From Streptomyces taklimakanensis (GTDB lineage: Bacteria; Actinomycetota; Actinomycetes; Streptomycetales; Streptomycetaceae), in NCBI RefSeq assembly GCF_009709575.1, contig NZ_WIXO01000001.1, positions 1,798,001 to 1,862,000 on the forward strand: a stretch of 64,000 nt of DNA. Direction: 5' to 3'. The notes below the pieces were generated by a model. The model saw only the letters and a program-made list of their open reading frames with translations. It was not told the DNA's origin and did no database searches. Position numbers and translations under genes: made by a program. The number at the start of each line of letters is the position of its first letter. Positions within the stretch are counted from its first letter, which is position 1. Shown piece after piece: positions 53,041 through 61,718 of this stretch.

Positions 53041-54171
53041 TCAGGCGTCGTGGACGCGCACCATGCCGTCGTCCGCGAACGGGGCGTAGTACTCCGTGAA
53101 CAGCTTCCCCACCAGCTCGCCCCGGCTGGAGACCCCCACCTTCTCGAAGACCCTCTTGACGTGATCGCGCACCGTGTGCGGGGAGAGGTGGAGCCGCTCG
53201 GCGATCTCCCCGGTGGGCAGTCCCCGGGCGATGAGCCGGGTCACCTCCGTCTCCCGCTCCGTCAGCTCGTACGCCTCGACGATCAGCGGGACGATCTCCG
53301 ACGTCTTCGCCGGCTCGATGACCACCGCGGAAGGGCCCAGCTTCCCGTCGGCCTCGCGCAGGCACGAGGCGTGACAGACCAGCCACCGCCCGCTGCGGGT
53401 GCGCACCCGCACGCGGGCCTGTCCGCGGTCCCGCTCCTGGGCGATGGCGCGCGCCTTCAAGGCGGTCGACTGCACCCAGGCCGGGACGCGCAGACCGAGC
53501 TGGAAGGAGGTGGCCGGCCCGTCGGGCAGGTCCTCCAGATGGGCACGCGCGTCCTCGTTGGCCGAGAGCAGCGCTCCGGACGCGTCGAACAGGAGCAGCC
53601 CGGGACCGTGTCGGGCGTCGGGCAGGGCCTGGGGGGTGGGCTCCGCGAAGGCGCGCAACCTCTTGGCCAGTGGGGTGACCAGGCTCTCGATCAGCTTCAT
53701 CTCGGTGGCGCCGAACGCGGGGCGCCCCTTCGCCCGGAAGAGGCTGATGTGGCCGTGGGGACGTCCGCCGATCCGCAGGACGGCGCGCAGCTCGTCCTGG
53801 AGTCCGCGCGGGCGCATGAACTCCTGGTACAGGCTGCTGCGCGCCGGGAGGTCCCCGGTGGACTCGCGCAGTCCGGCGACCGGCACGGGGGCCCGGGCGA
53901 GATCCCGGAAGAGGTTGATGTTCTCGGTGAACAGCTCGCTCTCCCAGTAGACGGCACACCCGCCCTCGTCGAGGTTCTCGGCGCGGATCGGGGCGGCCAT
54001 CATCCCGGTCAGCGGATCGGTGACCCGCCAGACCGCCGCGTCGTAGGGCATGAGCCTGCGCAGGTGGTGCGAGGCCTCGGCGAACATGCCGAGCGCGTCG
54101 GTGGCCTTCGCGGCCCGCGAGAGCAGTTCGGTACGGCCGACTTCGATTCGGGAGGAGCTCGGACCGGTCAC
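53041..54171 (-). CDS. LuxR-type transcriptional regulator
   Basis: A 376-residue regulator with a C-terminal LuxR helix-turn-helix (about residues 300-362: LTERETEVTRLIARGLPTGEIAERLHLSPHTVRDHVKRVFEK). The N-terminal ~180 residues look like a GAF-type sensor region, and a second PAS-like segment (GLLLFDASGALLSANEDA) lies near 200. No ATPase (LAL) domain or receiver phosphorylation site was seen, so it probably senses a small ligand. The GTG at 54171 has GGGAGG eight bases upstream. It is divergent from the small Rossmann protein gene. The shared region holds one copy of the composite palindrome found again upstream of the FAD oxidase, which makes it the prime candidate for binding there. Confidence 0.85.
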   Translation of the reverse strand: MTGPSSSRIEVGRTELLSRAAKATDALGMFAEASHHLRRLMPYDAAVWRVTDPLTGMMAAPIRAENLDEGGCAVYWESELFTENINLFRDLARAPVPVAGLRESTGDLPARSSLYQEFMRPRGLQDELRAVLRIGGRPHGHISLFRAKGRPAFGATEMKLIESLVTPLAKRLRAFAEPTPQALPDARHGPGLLLFDASGALLSANEDARAHLEDLPDGPATSFQLGLRVPAWVQSTALKARAIAQERDRGQARVRVRTRSGRWLVCHASCLREADGKLGPSAVVIEPAKTSEIVPLIVEAYELTERETEVTRLIARGLPTGEIAERLHLSPHTVRDHVKRVFEKVGVSSRGELVGKLFTEYYAPFADDGMVRVHDA

Positions 54172-54206
54172 ACCTCGATCCTCCCAACCGGCGGCGGCCT
54201 CGCCAA

Positions 54207-54258
54207 CCCCTCGTTTGGGGGGTGCGGAAGCACGCGGCTCCCTCCCCCGAATGAGGGA
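54207..54258. promoter_or_regulatory. Composite palindromic operator, copy A
   Basis: Two palindromes: CCCCTC-GTTT-GGGGGG (54207-54222, one mismatch) and TCCCTC-N8-GAGGGA (54239-54258), centres 34 bases apart. The same arrangement occurs upstream of the FAD oxidase gene (56047-56095). It lies between the divergent LuxR-type and Rossmann-protein genes. Confidence 0.6.
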
Positions 54259-54402
54259 TGGAAAGCGGACCCCGATTGGGCAAGTGTTCCCGGCGGCGCG
54301 CGACCGACAGGGGGCTCGAAGCGGGGCGCGGGACCACCGCCCCGGCGGTGCGGAAAGAAGAAACGCCACTGCTCCCGGAAAAGTCAAGGAGTCGACCAGG
54401 CC

Positions 54403-55026
54403 ATGCGGGTTGGAGTCATCGGAGCCGGCGGCATGGGCAGGGCACTGGCCCGGCGGGCGGCGCTGGCGGGCGCCGTGGTGCTGCTGGCGGACCGCAGCAT
54501 CGGGAAGGCTCGAAAGGTGGCCGCCGAGGCGGCGGCCGGCGCTCCCGGGGCGGTGCTGGCCTCCTCGGTGCGGGGCGCCCTGAGCCCCCGTCTCGTCATG
54601 CTGACGCCGGACAGGGACGAGTCGCTCGCCTTCGTGCGGGACCGGGCCACGGCATTGGCGGGGAAGTTCCTGGTGGACGCCACCGCGCCCCCGCTCCCGG
54701 ACGCGGTGGTCACGACCGTCACGGGCGACCTGGTGACGGCGGCGCCGGCGGCCAGGTGGGTGAAGATCTTCGCGGCGGCGGACGCCGACGCCGTCTACTC
54801 GGGGCGGATCGACGGCCTGCCCGTCGACATGTTCGTGGCGTCGGACGACGAGGACGCCAAGGTGGCGGTGGCCGAAATGATGAACCTCTCGGGGCTGCGG
54901 GCCCTGGATGCCGGGACACTCGACAAGGCCGACGCTCTGGACGCTATAGCCTGTCTCGGGAGGGAGCTGAGCGACCGGCTGCTGACGACGGAAGGTTGGG
55001 GAGTCAAGTTCCTCCCCGACTGGTGA
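54403..55026 (+). CDS. NADPH-dependent F420 reductase-like Rossmann protein
   Basis: A 207-residue protein with an N-terminal dinucleotide-binding fold (MRVGVIGAGGMGRALARRA) and a second half resembling the small NADP/F420-oxidoreductase (FNO-like) proteins (KFLVDATAPPLPDA, ARWVKIFAAADADAV). It is shorter than typical imine or phosphate dehydrogenases and has no C-terminal helical dimerisation domain. It could supply reduced F420 or act on a pathway intermediate, but this is inferred only from family. AAGGAG is 11 bases before the ATG. The SARP gene follows after 53 bases. Confidence 0.78.
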   Translation: MRVGVIGAGGMGRALARRAALAGAVVLLADRSIGKARKVAAEAAAGAPGAVLASSVRGALSPRLVMLTPDRDESLAFVRDRATALAGKFLVDATAPPLPDAVVTTVTGDLVTAAPAARWVKIFAAADADAVYSGRIDGLPVDMFVASDDEDAKVAVAEMMNLSGLRALDAGTLDKADALDAIACLGRELSDRLLTTEGWGVKFLPDW

Positions 55027-55079
55027 ACTACCCAGACGACGCAACACTTTCTATGCCAATGGAAGGTTGGGGGGAATTC

Positions 55080-55994
55080 GTGGGTGGGCATCTTTCCTTC
55101 CGCTTATTGGGACCTCTTGTCGTGCACGGCACGAACGGCGAGGTCAAACTCAGCGGAAACCGACAGCACATCCTGCTGACCATGCTGTTACTCGAAATCG
55201 ACCGCGTGATCGAGGCTCCGCGCCTGATCCAGGCAATATGGGGTGAATCGCCACCGGCCACGGCCCGCAGCCAGATAAGAATATGTGTCTCGTCACTCCG
55301 GAGACAGTTCGCGGCGGGCGGGGTCGCCGCCACCATCGAAACGCACAAGACCGGCTACCGCCTGCGGGCTCCCGCGGAGGAGACCGACCTCCACCTCTTC
55401 GGGGACCTCCTGGCCCGGACCCGCGCACAGGCGCGGGTCACGGACCGCGAGTCCACCGTCCGGATGTTCCGGGAGGCCCTCGGCCTGTGGCGGGGCCCGA
55501 TCGGCGCCGGCCTGGACAGTCCCCTGTTGGAGAGCATCGCCCTGAAGTACCACGAGGACCGTTACTCCGCGCTGGAGGACTGTTTCGAGCTGGAACTGGA
55601 ACTGGGAAACCACCGCAAGATCCTGGGTGAACTGGCGCGGCACGTCGCCGAACACCCCTTCCGCGAGACGCTCGCGGCACAACTCATGTTGGCTCTGTTC
55701 CGCTCGGGGCGGACGGCCGACGCACTGGCGCTGTTCCGCAAAACGCGCAGGATGTTCTGCGACGAACTCGGCATCGAGCCCGGCGAACGGCTGCGCTCCA
55801 TCGAACGGTTCATTCTCGGCGACGCCACGGCGGGCCCCCTCTCCAACGTGCCCGCGCCGGCCTCGCACCACCGCTCCGGGAATCCGGAGGCGGCCTTCCC
55901 CGCTCTTCCTCCGCAGGACCGGATCGCGCTCCTGGAGAAGGAAATCGCCCTGCTGCGCGAGGAGAGCCTCCGGTCCGCCTGGTCGCGCTCCTGA
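55080..55994 (+). CDS. SARP family pathway regulator with two TTA codons
   Basis: A 304-residue Streptomyces antibiotic regulatory protein. An OmpR-like winged helix (about 1-95: LSFRLLGPLVV ... RLIQAIWGESPPATARSQIRI) is followed by a bacterial transcriptional activation (TPR-like) domain (about 100-250: LYH-type block, LALFRSGRTADALALF). The C-terminal tail forms a short helix. Two in-frame TTA codons (Leu9 at 55104 and Leu37 at 55188) make translation dependent on the bldA tRNA. GTG at 55080 has a G-run five bases upstream; ATG at 55053 would add nine residues but has no ribosome-binding site. SARPs activate the genes next to them, here the oxidase/reductase/tyrosinase set. Confidence 0.88.
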   Translation: MGGHLSFRLLGPLVVHGTNGEVKLSGNRQHILLTMLLLEIDRVIEAPRLIQAIWGESPPATARSQIRICVSSLRRQFAAGGVAATIETHKTGYRLRAPAEETDLHLFGDLLARTRAQARVTDRESTVRMFREALGLWRGPIGAGLDSPLLESIALKYHEDRYSALEDCFELELELGNHRKILGELARHVAEHPFRETLAAQLMLALFRSGRTADALALFRKTRRMFCDELGIEPGERLRSIERFILGDATAGPLSNVPAPASHHRSGNPEAAFPALPPQDRIALLEKEIALLREESLRSAWSRS

Positions 55995-55995
55995 A

Positions 55996-56031
55996 CGCCC
56001 CGCCCGGGGCCGATCGGCCCCGGGCGGGGCG
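55996..56031 (+). terminator. Perfect 36-bp palindromic terminator after the SARP gene
   Basis: Two fully complementary 18-bp arms (CGCCCCGCCCGGGGCCGA) directly abutting, starting one base after the SARP stop. Confidence 0.75.
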
Positions 56032-56046
56032 CACCGTCGCGCCGCC

Positions 56047-56095
56047 CCCCTCGCTTGAGGGGGGCCCGGTCCCCCAGGTCCCTCGGGAGGAGGGA
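56047..56095. promoter_or_regulatory. Composite palindromic operator, copy B
   Basis: CCCCTC-GCTT-GAGGGG (56047-56062, perfect) and TCCCTC-N5-GAGGGA (56079-56095, perfect), centres about 33 bases apart. It matches copy A at 54207-54258 and lies about 90-135 bases before the FAD oxidase start. Confidence 0.65.
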
Positions 56096-56183
56096 TGGAG
56101 AACCCTTTCGACCGCGGAAAGACTGCTGGTCACAGCCGGAACAACGGCACGACGAACAGCACCGCAGAGAGAGGGGGACGCCC

Positions 56184-57557
56184 GTGACGGAGCAGACACG
56201 GACCCCGGCCATCCCGGAGGAGAGGGTGGATCGGCTCGCCTCCGGCGTGAAGGGGGAGGTGTTCACACCGGACGACCCGGAGTACGAGGCCGAATTGGCC
56301 GGATTCAACCGGATCGCACGGCACCGCCCCTCCCTGGTGGTGGCGGCGGTCGATCCCGACGACATCGTCGACGCGGTGCGCTTCGCCGCCGCCGAGGACC
56401 TCCCGATCGGGGTGCAGGCCACCGGCCACGGCATCGCGGCCCCCGCCGAGGGCGGTGTCCTCGTCGGCACGCGCCGCATGAACGCCGTCCGGGTGGACCC
56501 GGCCGCCCGGATCGCGCGCGTCGAGGCCGGGGCCCGGTGGCACCAGGTCATCTCGGCGGCCGCCCGCCACCACCTCGCCCCGCTCAACGGCTCCTCCCAC
56601 CTGGTCGGGGTGGTGGGGTACACGTTGGGCGGCGGGCTCGGCCCGCTCGGTCGCCGGTACGGCTACGCGGCCGACCACGTCACCCGGATCGAGGTCGTGA
56701 CGGCCGACGGGCTCCTCCGCACGGTCACCGCGGACCGCAACGGCGACCTGTTCTGGGCGCTGCGCGGCGGCAAGGGCTCCCTCGGCATCGTCACGGCCCT
56801 GGAGTTCCGCCTGATGCCCGTTCGGCGACTGTACGGGGGTGGCGTCTACTTCCCGGCCGAGTCGGCCGCGCGGCTCTTCGACACCTGGCGGGAGTGGACC
56901 GGGACCGTTCCCGAGTCCATGACCTCCTCGGTGGCGCTGCTCCGCCTGCCGGACGTGCCCGCGGTGCCGGAGTTCCTGCGCGGTCGCCCGGCCGCGCACC
57001 TGCGCATCGCCTTCGCCGGCTCCGCGGAGGAGGGGGAACGGCTCGTCCGCCCGCTGCGGGCCGTCGGTCCCGCCCTCGCGGACACGGTCGACGAGATGCC
57101 GTACGCGGAGGTCCCCCGGATCCACCAGGACCCCACGGAACCGCTGCCCTACCACGAGCGCAACATCGTGCTGCGCGACCTCGACCGTGAGGCGCTGGAC
57201 ACCCTGATGGCGGTGGCCGGGCCCGAGTCGCCGAACACGGACCTGGTGGTGGAGCTGCGGCACCTGGGCGGAGCCCTCGGCCGCCCGGCGGCCGTGCCCA
57301 ACGCCGTGAGCGGCAGGGACGGGTCGTTCACCCTGGCCACCCTCTCCCCGCCGGGCTCCCCCGACCGCGTACTGGGCCCGATGGCCCGCTGGGGCACCGG
57401 GCGCAGGTACCTCAACTTCCTCGCCGGTCCCGACACGGCCGACGCCGCCGCGGACTGCTACACCCCGGACGCCTACGCCCGTCTGACGCGGCTGAAGGCG
57501 CTGTACGACCCGCGGAACCTCTTCAGGCTGGGCCACACCGTTCCGCCCGCCCCGTAG
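56184..57557 (+). CDS. FAD-linked oxidase (BBE/6-hydroxynicotine oxidase-like)
   Basis: A 457-residue oxidase with a PCMH-type FAD domain. QATGHGIAAP provides His82 for covalent 8-alpha-histidyl FAD, and SSHLVGVVGYTLGGGLGPLG is the pyrophosphate-binding segment. The latter lacks the Cys used by bicovalent members (G-x-C-P-x-V-G), so FAD is probably attached once. The C-terminal berberine-bridge motif (ALYDPRNLFRLG) is present. Such enzymes oxidise amines or alcohols or form rings in secondary metabolism. It is the first gene after the SARP, has operator copy B upstream, and is followed by a hairpin and the MFS exporter gene. The GTG at 56184 has GAGGGGGA close upstream. Confidence 0.88.
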   Translation: MTEQTRTPAIPEERVDRLASGVKGEVFTPDDPEYEAELAGFNRIARHRPSLVVAAVDPDDIVDAVRFAAAEDLPIGVQATGHGIAAPAEGGVLVGTRRMNAVRVDPAARIARVEAGARWHQVISAAARHHLAPLNGSSHLVGVVGYTLGGGLGPLGRRYGYAADHVTRIEVVTADGLLRTVTADRNGDLFWALRGGKGSLGIVTALEFRLMPVRRLYGGGVYFPAESAARLFDTWREWTGTVPESMTSSVALLRLPDVPAVPEFLRGRPAAHLRIAFAGSAEEGERLVRPLRAVGPALADTVDEMPYAEVPRIHQDPTEPLPYHERNIVLRDLDREALDTLMAVAGPESPNTDLVVELRHLGGALGRPAAVPNAVSGRDGSFTLATLSPPGSPDRVLGPMARWGTGRRYLNFLAGPDTADAAADCYTPDAYARLTRLKALYDPRNLFRLGHTVPPAP

Positions 57558-57559
57558 GC

Positions 57560-57584
57560 GCCTTCCGTGTCGGGCCCGGAAGGC
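57560..57584 (+). terminator. Hairpin between FAD oxidase and MFS exporter genes
   Basis: 8-bp inverted repeat (GCCTTCCG and complement) with a 9-nt loop, three bases after the oxidase stop. It is modest and may be only an attenuator. Confidence 0.45.
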
Positions 57585-57655
57585 ACCGCCGCACCACCGC
57601 ACCGCCTCCCGTCAGCAGGTACGCAACCCGCTCGCTCTCGCCACAAGGAATCGCC

Positions 57656-59005
57656 ATGACCACCAATCCGGTCGCGCCCACCACCGCGGCTGTCCCCAGT
57701 CCGGTCCCCCTCAGCCCCCGCTCCGCCGGCCTGCGCTACGGAGCCCTCTTCGGTCCCGCGGTCTTCGGAGTCACCGCGGCGGGCGTCGCGCTCCCCGACG
57801 TCGCCTCCTCCCTGAACACCACCGCCTCGGCCGCCGCCTGGGTGCTGACCGCGCACGCCCTCGCGCTCGGCGTGGGGACGGCGCTCTTCGGTCGGCTCGC
57901 CGACTCCCGCGGAGTGCGCGCCTCCATGCTGATCGGCTCGGTGGTGCTGGCGGTCGGGGCCGTGATCTGTCTGCTGGCCCCCAACATCGGAGTCCTGGTC
58001 GCCGGCCGGTTCGTCCTGGCGGCCGGGTCCGGCGCCATGACGTCGAACGCCCTGGCCCTCTCCGCCTCCTCCGACCCGGCCGACCGCCCCAGGGTCCTGG
58101 CCGGGTTCGGCGCGACCATGGCGGTCTTCTCCGCGAGCGCCACCCTCGCGGGCGGGGTGTTCACCCAGTGGGTCACCTGGCGCATCACCCTCGTCCTGCC
58201 GGCGCTCTCCCTGCTCGCCGTCCCGCTGTGCCTGCGCCCGGCCGCGGCCCGGCGCGGCTCCGGCCGGCCGCTGGACCTGCCGGGTGCCGTCCTGCTCACC
58301 GTCGCGGCGATGTCGTTCCTGCTCCTGCTCCAGGTCTCCGCCCTCAGCCTGTCCGCCCCCGTCGTGGTCGCGCTCGGTGCCGCCCTGGTGCTGGCCGGCG
58401 CCGGCCTGGTGCTGCGCGTCCGTTCCTCGGAGTCCTCGTTCGTGCCCCGCGGGCTGGTCACGGACAGCACCTTCCTGCGCGCCGCCGCCACCGGCGTCGG
58501 GGTGTACGCGGGCCTGTTCGGCGCGATGTACGCGGTGCCGCAGGTCCTGGTCCGCGAGCACGGCTGGAGCGTCCTGGCCGTCGGCGCCTGGCTGCTGCCC
58601 GGTGCCGTGGTCGGCGCGGTGCTCTCCCGCTTCGCCGGGCGACTCGCCGGGAGCGGCGGCAGGCTGCTGTCCGTGATCGCCGGCGCCACGGCCGTGGCGC
58701 TCGCCGGCTCCCTGCTCGCGGAGGCGGCCTTCCTGCCCGTCGTCGGAGCCTCCCTCGGTTTCGCCGCCTTCGCCGTCACCCAGGTCGTCACGACCGGGCT
58801 GATGTCCACCCGCATCGAACCGGCGCTGCGAGGCGGCGCCATGGGCCTGCTGAACCTGGCCTTCTTCGTCGGGGGCGGCGTGGGCAGCGCCGCCGCGGGG
58901 GCCCTGGTGAAGTCCGTGTCCCTGACGGGCGTGGTGGGGGCCGTCGCGGTCTTCCCGCTCCTGGCCGTCCCGCTCGCCCTCACCCTCGACCGGCGCGACC
59001 GCTAG
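57656..59005 (+). CDS. MFS drug-exporter-like transporter
   Basis: A 449-residue major facilitator with about 12-14 membrane helices. Motif A is FGRLADSRGVRASMLIGS between helices 2 and 3, and motif C-like PALSLLAVP and GGAMGLLNLAFFVGGGVG segments fit proton-driven exporters. It probably exports the pathway product or an intermediate. AAGGAA lies six bases before the ATG at 57656. Its position between the FAD oxidase and the reductase genes and the strong terminator after it suggest a transcript separate from the reductase operon. Confidence 0.88.
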   Translation: MTTNPVAPTTAAVPSPVPLSPRSAGLRYGALFGPAVFGVTAAGVALPDVASSLNTTASAAAWVLTAHALALGVGTALFGRLADSRGVRASMLIGSVVLAVGAVICLLAPNIGVLVAGRFVLAAGSGAMTSNALALSASSDPADRPRVLAGFGATMAVFSASATLAGGVFTQWVTWRITLVLPALSLLAVPLCLRPAAARRGSGRPLDLPGAVLLTVAAMSFLLLLQVSALSLSAPVVVALGAALVLAGAGLVLRVRSSESSFVPRGLVTDSTFLRAAATGVGVYAGLFGAMYAVPQVLVREHGWSVLAVGAWLLPGAVVGAVLSRFAGRLAGSGGRLLSVIAGATAVALAGSLLAEAAFLPVVGASLGFAAFAVTQVVTTGLMSTRIEPALRGGAMGLLNLAFFVGGGVGSAAAGALVKSVSLTGVVGAVAVFPLLAVPLALTLDRRDR

Positions 59006-59026
59006 CCCCGCGCCCGGTCCGGTACG

Positions 59027-59065
59027 CCGAGGCCACGGCCCCCACCCCCGGGGCCGTGGCCTCGG
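59027..59065 (+). terminator. Strong hairpin terminator after the MFS exporter gene
   Basis: Perfect 16-bp inverted repeat (CCGAGGCCACGGCCCC and complement) with a 7-nt loop, 21 bases past the stop. Confidence 0.75.
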
Positions 59066-59215
59066 TCGCGTGGTGGGCTCCCCCGGCGGGCGAGCGGACG
59101 AACGGGCCGTCGTCGGCCCCGGTCCGCGAAACACCGGCGATACGGCGGTGATAGCCACCGGCCCGACGATGGGCGGGCCGGCTCCCGCACGCGTTGAGAG
59201 AGGCCACGAGAAGCC

Positions 59216-60274
59216 ATGACACCTGTCGCGGACACCGAGTTCGACGCTCACATACGCAAGTTGACGGCCTGGCACTTCGGGGAGGACACGGGCTCGCCCT
59301 TCTGGCTGGGGAAGCGTGGGACGCTCGGCTTCGACCCCATCGCCGACGTCCAGGGGATCGACGACCTCACCCGGTTCCCCGACGTCAGTGCCGAGCTGCG
59401 CACGGTGCCGGCCCAAGACCTGATCCCCCGGGGCCTGGCGGACCGGTCCTTCCGGGTCTACGACTCGGGCGGCACCACGGGATCGCCCAAGCGCATCGTG
59501 GACAGCGGCTACCGGTCGCACATGCTGGAGTGGGCCCGGCGCCGGCTCGTCGAGTCCGGGGTGCCGGAGGGCGGCAACTGGCTGCACCTGGGCCCCAGTG
59601 GCCCGCACGTCATCGGTTTCGACGTCGCGCGCTACGCCGCGCTCGGCGGGGGCGTCTTCTACACCGTCGACCTGGACCCGCGCTGGGTCAAGCGCCTGTT
59701 GGCCGAGGGGCGCGAGGACGACGCCGACGAGTACGTCCAGCACCTGCTGGACCAGGCCGAAACGATCCTCCGCACCCAGGACGTCGCCGTCCTCAACATC
59801 ACTCCCCCGCTGTTGGAGGCCCTCTGCGCCCGCGGCGAGCTCTACGAGATGGTGCGCGCCAAGGTCCGGGCCGTGATCTGGGCGGGCACGTCCATCAGCA
59901 CGGAGAGCCTCCGCCAGATCGACGAGGTGTTCTTCCCCGACGCGGCGGTGGTGGGCATCTACGGCAACAGCCTGATGGGCGTGGCCCCCCAACGGCCGGC
60001 CGCGCCCGGCGACCCCCACCCCTGCGTGTTCGAACCGTTCCCGGCCACCACCCGGCTGGAGCTCGTGGACGGCGAGGGGCGGCGGGTCGGGTACGGCGAA
60101 CGCGGCCGGGTGCGGCTGCACCTGGTGACCGAGGAGATGTTCCTGCCCAACATCCTGGAGCGGGACAGCGCGATACGGGTCGAGCCGCGCCCCGGCTCGC
60201 CCGTCGACGGCCTCGCGGACGTCCAGACGTACCGGGAGATCGGCGACGTGCGCGTCATCGAGGGGGTCTACTGA
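59216..60274 (+). CDS. Adenylate-forming carboxylate-activating enzyme (GriC-like)
   Basis: A 352-residue AMP-forming enzyme of the coenzyme F390 synthetase/PaaK/LuxE type. The Thr/Gly-rich phosphate loop is VYDSGGTTGSPKR (about 82-93). IYGNSLMG is the adenine-site motif (about 247), and NILERDSAIRVE holds the ribose/hinge acid. It is short because these enzymes lack a full C-terminal lid. Its last base overlaps the start of the acyl reductase gene. In the grixazone pathway GriC and GriD together reduce 3-amino-4-hydroxybenzoate to its aldehyde; this pair has the same make-up. The ATG at 59216 follows GAGAAG. An aryl substrate is inferred. Confidence 0.8.
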   Translation: MTPVADTEFDAHIRKLTAWHFGEDTGSPFWLGKRGTLGFDPIADVQGIDDLTRFPDVSAELRTVPAQDLIPRGLADRSFRVYDSGGTTGSPKRIVDSGYRSHMLEWARRRLVESGVPEGGNWLHLGPSGPHVIGFDVARYAALGGGVFYTVDLDPRWVKRLLAEGREDDADEYVQHLLDQAETILRTQDVAVLNITPPLLEALCARGELYEMVRAKVRAVIWAGTSISTESLRQIDEVFFPDAAVVGIYGNSLMGVAPQRPAAPGDPHPCVFEPFPATTRLELVDGEGRRVGYGERGRVRLHLVTEEMFLPNILERDSAIRVEPRPGSPVDGLADVQTYREIGDVRVIEGVY

Positions 60275-61641
60275 TGAGCGACGTCGCGACCCTCGTCACC
60301 GTCGACCCGTACGTCTGCGGCCGGACCGTGCACAGCGCCGACCGCTCCCGGCTGCCGAGCGTCCTCGGCGGCGACCTGGCCGACGTCGGTCTCGCGCCCC
60401 ACCTGCTGGCCCTGTCGGCGCTCGGGGAGATCCGGCGGCACGCCGACGGCCGAAGTCCCGGAGCCGGCGTCTTCGCCGAGGCGGCCCGCCTGTTCGCCGA
60501 GGAGGTCCTCGACGACGAGGACCCCCGGGAGTACGCGGCGCGCGTCTCGCGGGCCACCGGGCTCACGGCGGCGGCGGTGGCACAGGCGGTGGAGGACCTC
60601 GTCACCGAGTTGGCGGAGCTTCCCCAGACGACGGCGGCCGAACTGCCGAGCACGGGTTTCGGTCCGGGCTTCGACACCCGCTGGGTGCCCCGGGGCCGGA
60701 CCTTCACCGCCGTGATGGCCAGCAACCACCCGGTGCCCAACGTGGCCTGGGCGCAGGCCCTCTTCCACGGGTACAGCGTGCTGGTCAGGCCCGGCAGTCG
60801 GGACCCCTTCACCGCCAGGCGGCTGATGCGGGCCCTGTTGGCCGCCGGACTGCCGCCGGAGAAGGTGGCCTACCTGCCCTGTTCGCACCGGACCGGCGAG
60901 TTCCTGCTGCGCGAGGCCGACCGCGGCATCGTCTACGGCGGCGACAGCGCGGTGCGGCGGTGGCAGGGCCACGAGTCGGTCGCGGTGCGCGGCCCCGGGC
61001 GCACCAAGGCCCTGCTCGACGCCGACCCCGACGACGCCGTGGTGGAGCACCTGGCGGTGTCCGCCTCCTTCGACGGCGGCACCCGGTGCACCAACCTGTC
61101 CGCCGTGCTCACCTCCCGTCCGGTCGGCGAGGTGGCGGACCGGCTCGCCGAGCGGCTGGGCCGCCTGCCCTCCCTCCCCGCCACGGACGAGCAGGCCACC
61201 CTGCTCGTCGCCGACCGGGAGCGGGCGGAGCGGATACGCCGGCAGGTCGTCGCGCTCCGCGCCGAGCTGACCGACCACAGCGCCCGGTTCGACCCGGGCG
61301 AGTCGGTGGTCGAACTGGCGGACGGCTCCTTCCTGCTGCGGCCGGTGGTCCTCTCGGCGAACCGGCCGGACCACCCGGCGGTCGGCACCGAACTGCCCTT
61401 CCCGTTCGTCGTCGTCGCGCCGTGGTCCGAGGCCGACGGGGTGGCCCCCCTGCGCGACTCGCTCGTCCTGAACCTCCTGACGGACCGCGAGGACCTGGTC
61501 GACGCGGCCGTGCGCGAGCCGAGCGTGCGCAAGGTGACGCGCGGCACCGTGCTGCCCTGGACCGCCGTCCCCGGCATCCCGCACGACGACAACTACACCC
61601 AGTTCCTGCTGGAGCCCAAGGGAGTCGTGGTCCGGGACTGA
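60274..61641 (+). CDS. Acyl-CoA/acyl-AMP reductase of LuxC/aldehyde dehydrogenase type (GriD-like)
   Basis: A 455-residue NAD(P)H-dependent reductase. The catalytic Cys272 is in SFDGGTRCTNLSAVL, with an upstream NAD(P) region (VMASNHPVPNVAWAQALFHGYSVLVRPGSRDPFTARR) like LuxC and other acyl reductases. It begins at ATG 60274, overlapping the upstream TGA by one base, so the two proteins are made in equal amounts. The pair likely activates and reduces an aromatic carboxylic acid to an aldehyde. The C-terminus continues with FLLEPKGVVVRD. It leads into the MelC1-like gene after 77 bases. Confidence 0.82.
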   Translation: MSDVATLVTVDPYVCGRTVHSADRSRLPSVLGGDLADVGLAPHLLALSALGEIRRHADGRSPGAGVFAEAARLFAEEVLDDEDPREYAARVSRATGLTAAAVAQAVEDLVTELAELPQTTAAELPSTGFGPGFDTRWVPRGRTFTAVMASNHPVPNVAWAQALFHGYSVLVRPGSRDPFTARRLMRALLAAGLPPEKVAYLPCSHRTGEFLLREADRGIVYGGDSAVRRWQGHESVAVRGPGRTKALLDADPDDAVVEHLAVSASFDGGTRCTNLSAVLTSRPVGEVADRLAERLGRLPSLPATDEQATLLVADRERAERIRRQVVALRAELTDHSARFDPGESVVELADGSFLLRPVVLSANRPDHPAVGTELPFPFVVVAPWSEADGVAPLRDSLVLNLLTDREDLVDAAVREPSVRKVTRGTVLPWTAVPGIPHDDNYTQFLLEPKGVVVRD

Positions 61642-61718
61642 CCCCGAAAGGCGTCCTCCCGCTCCTCGTTTCCTCCACCGTTCCCTCCACCGTCACCGAT
61701 CAGAAGGGACCCCTTTCC

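Noticed and set aside
56100..56183. GGAACAAC and CGAACAGC near the FAD oxidase start as SARP heptamer repeats
   Set aside because: Spacing is 15 bases rather than the 11 or 22 usual for SARP sites, and the similarity is weak. The palindrome pair is better supported.
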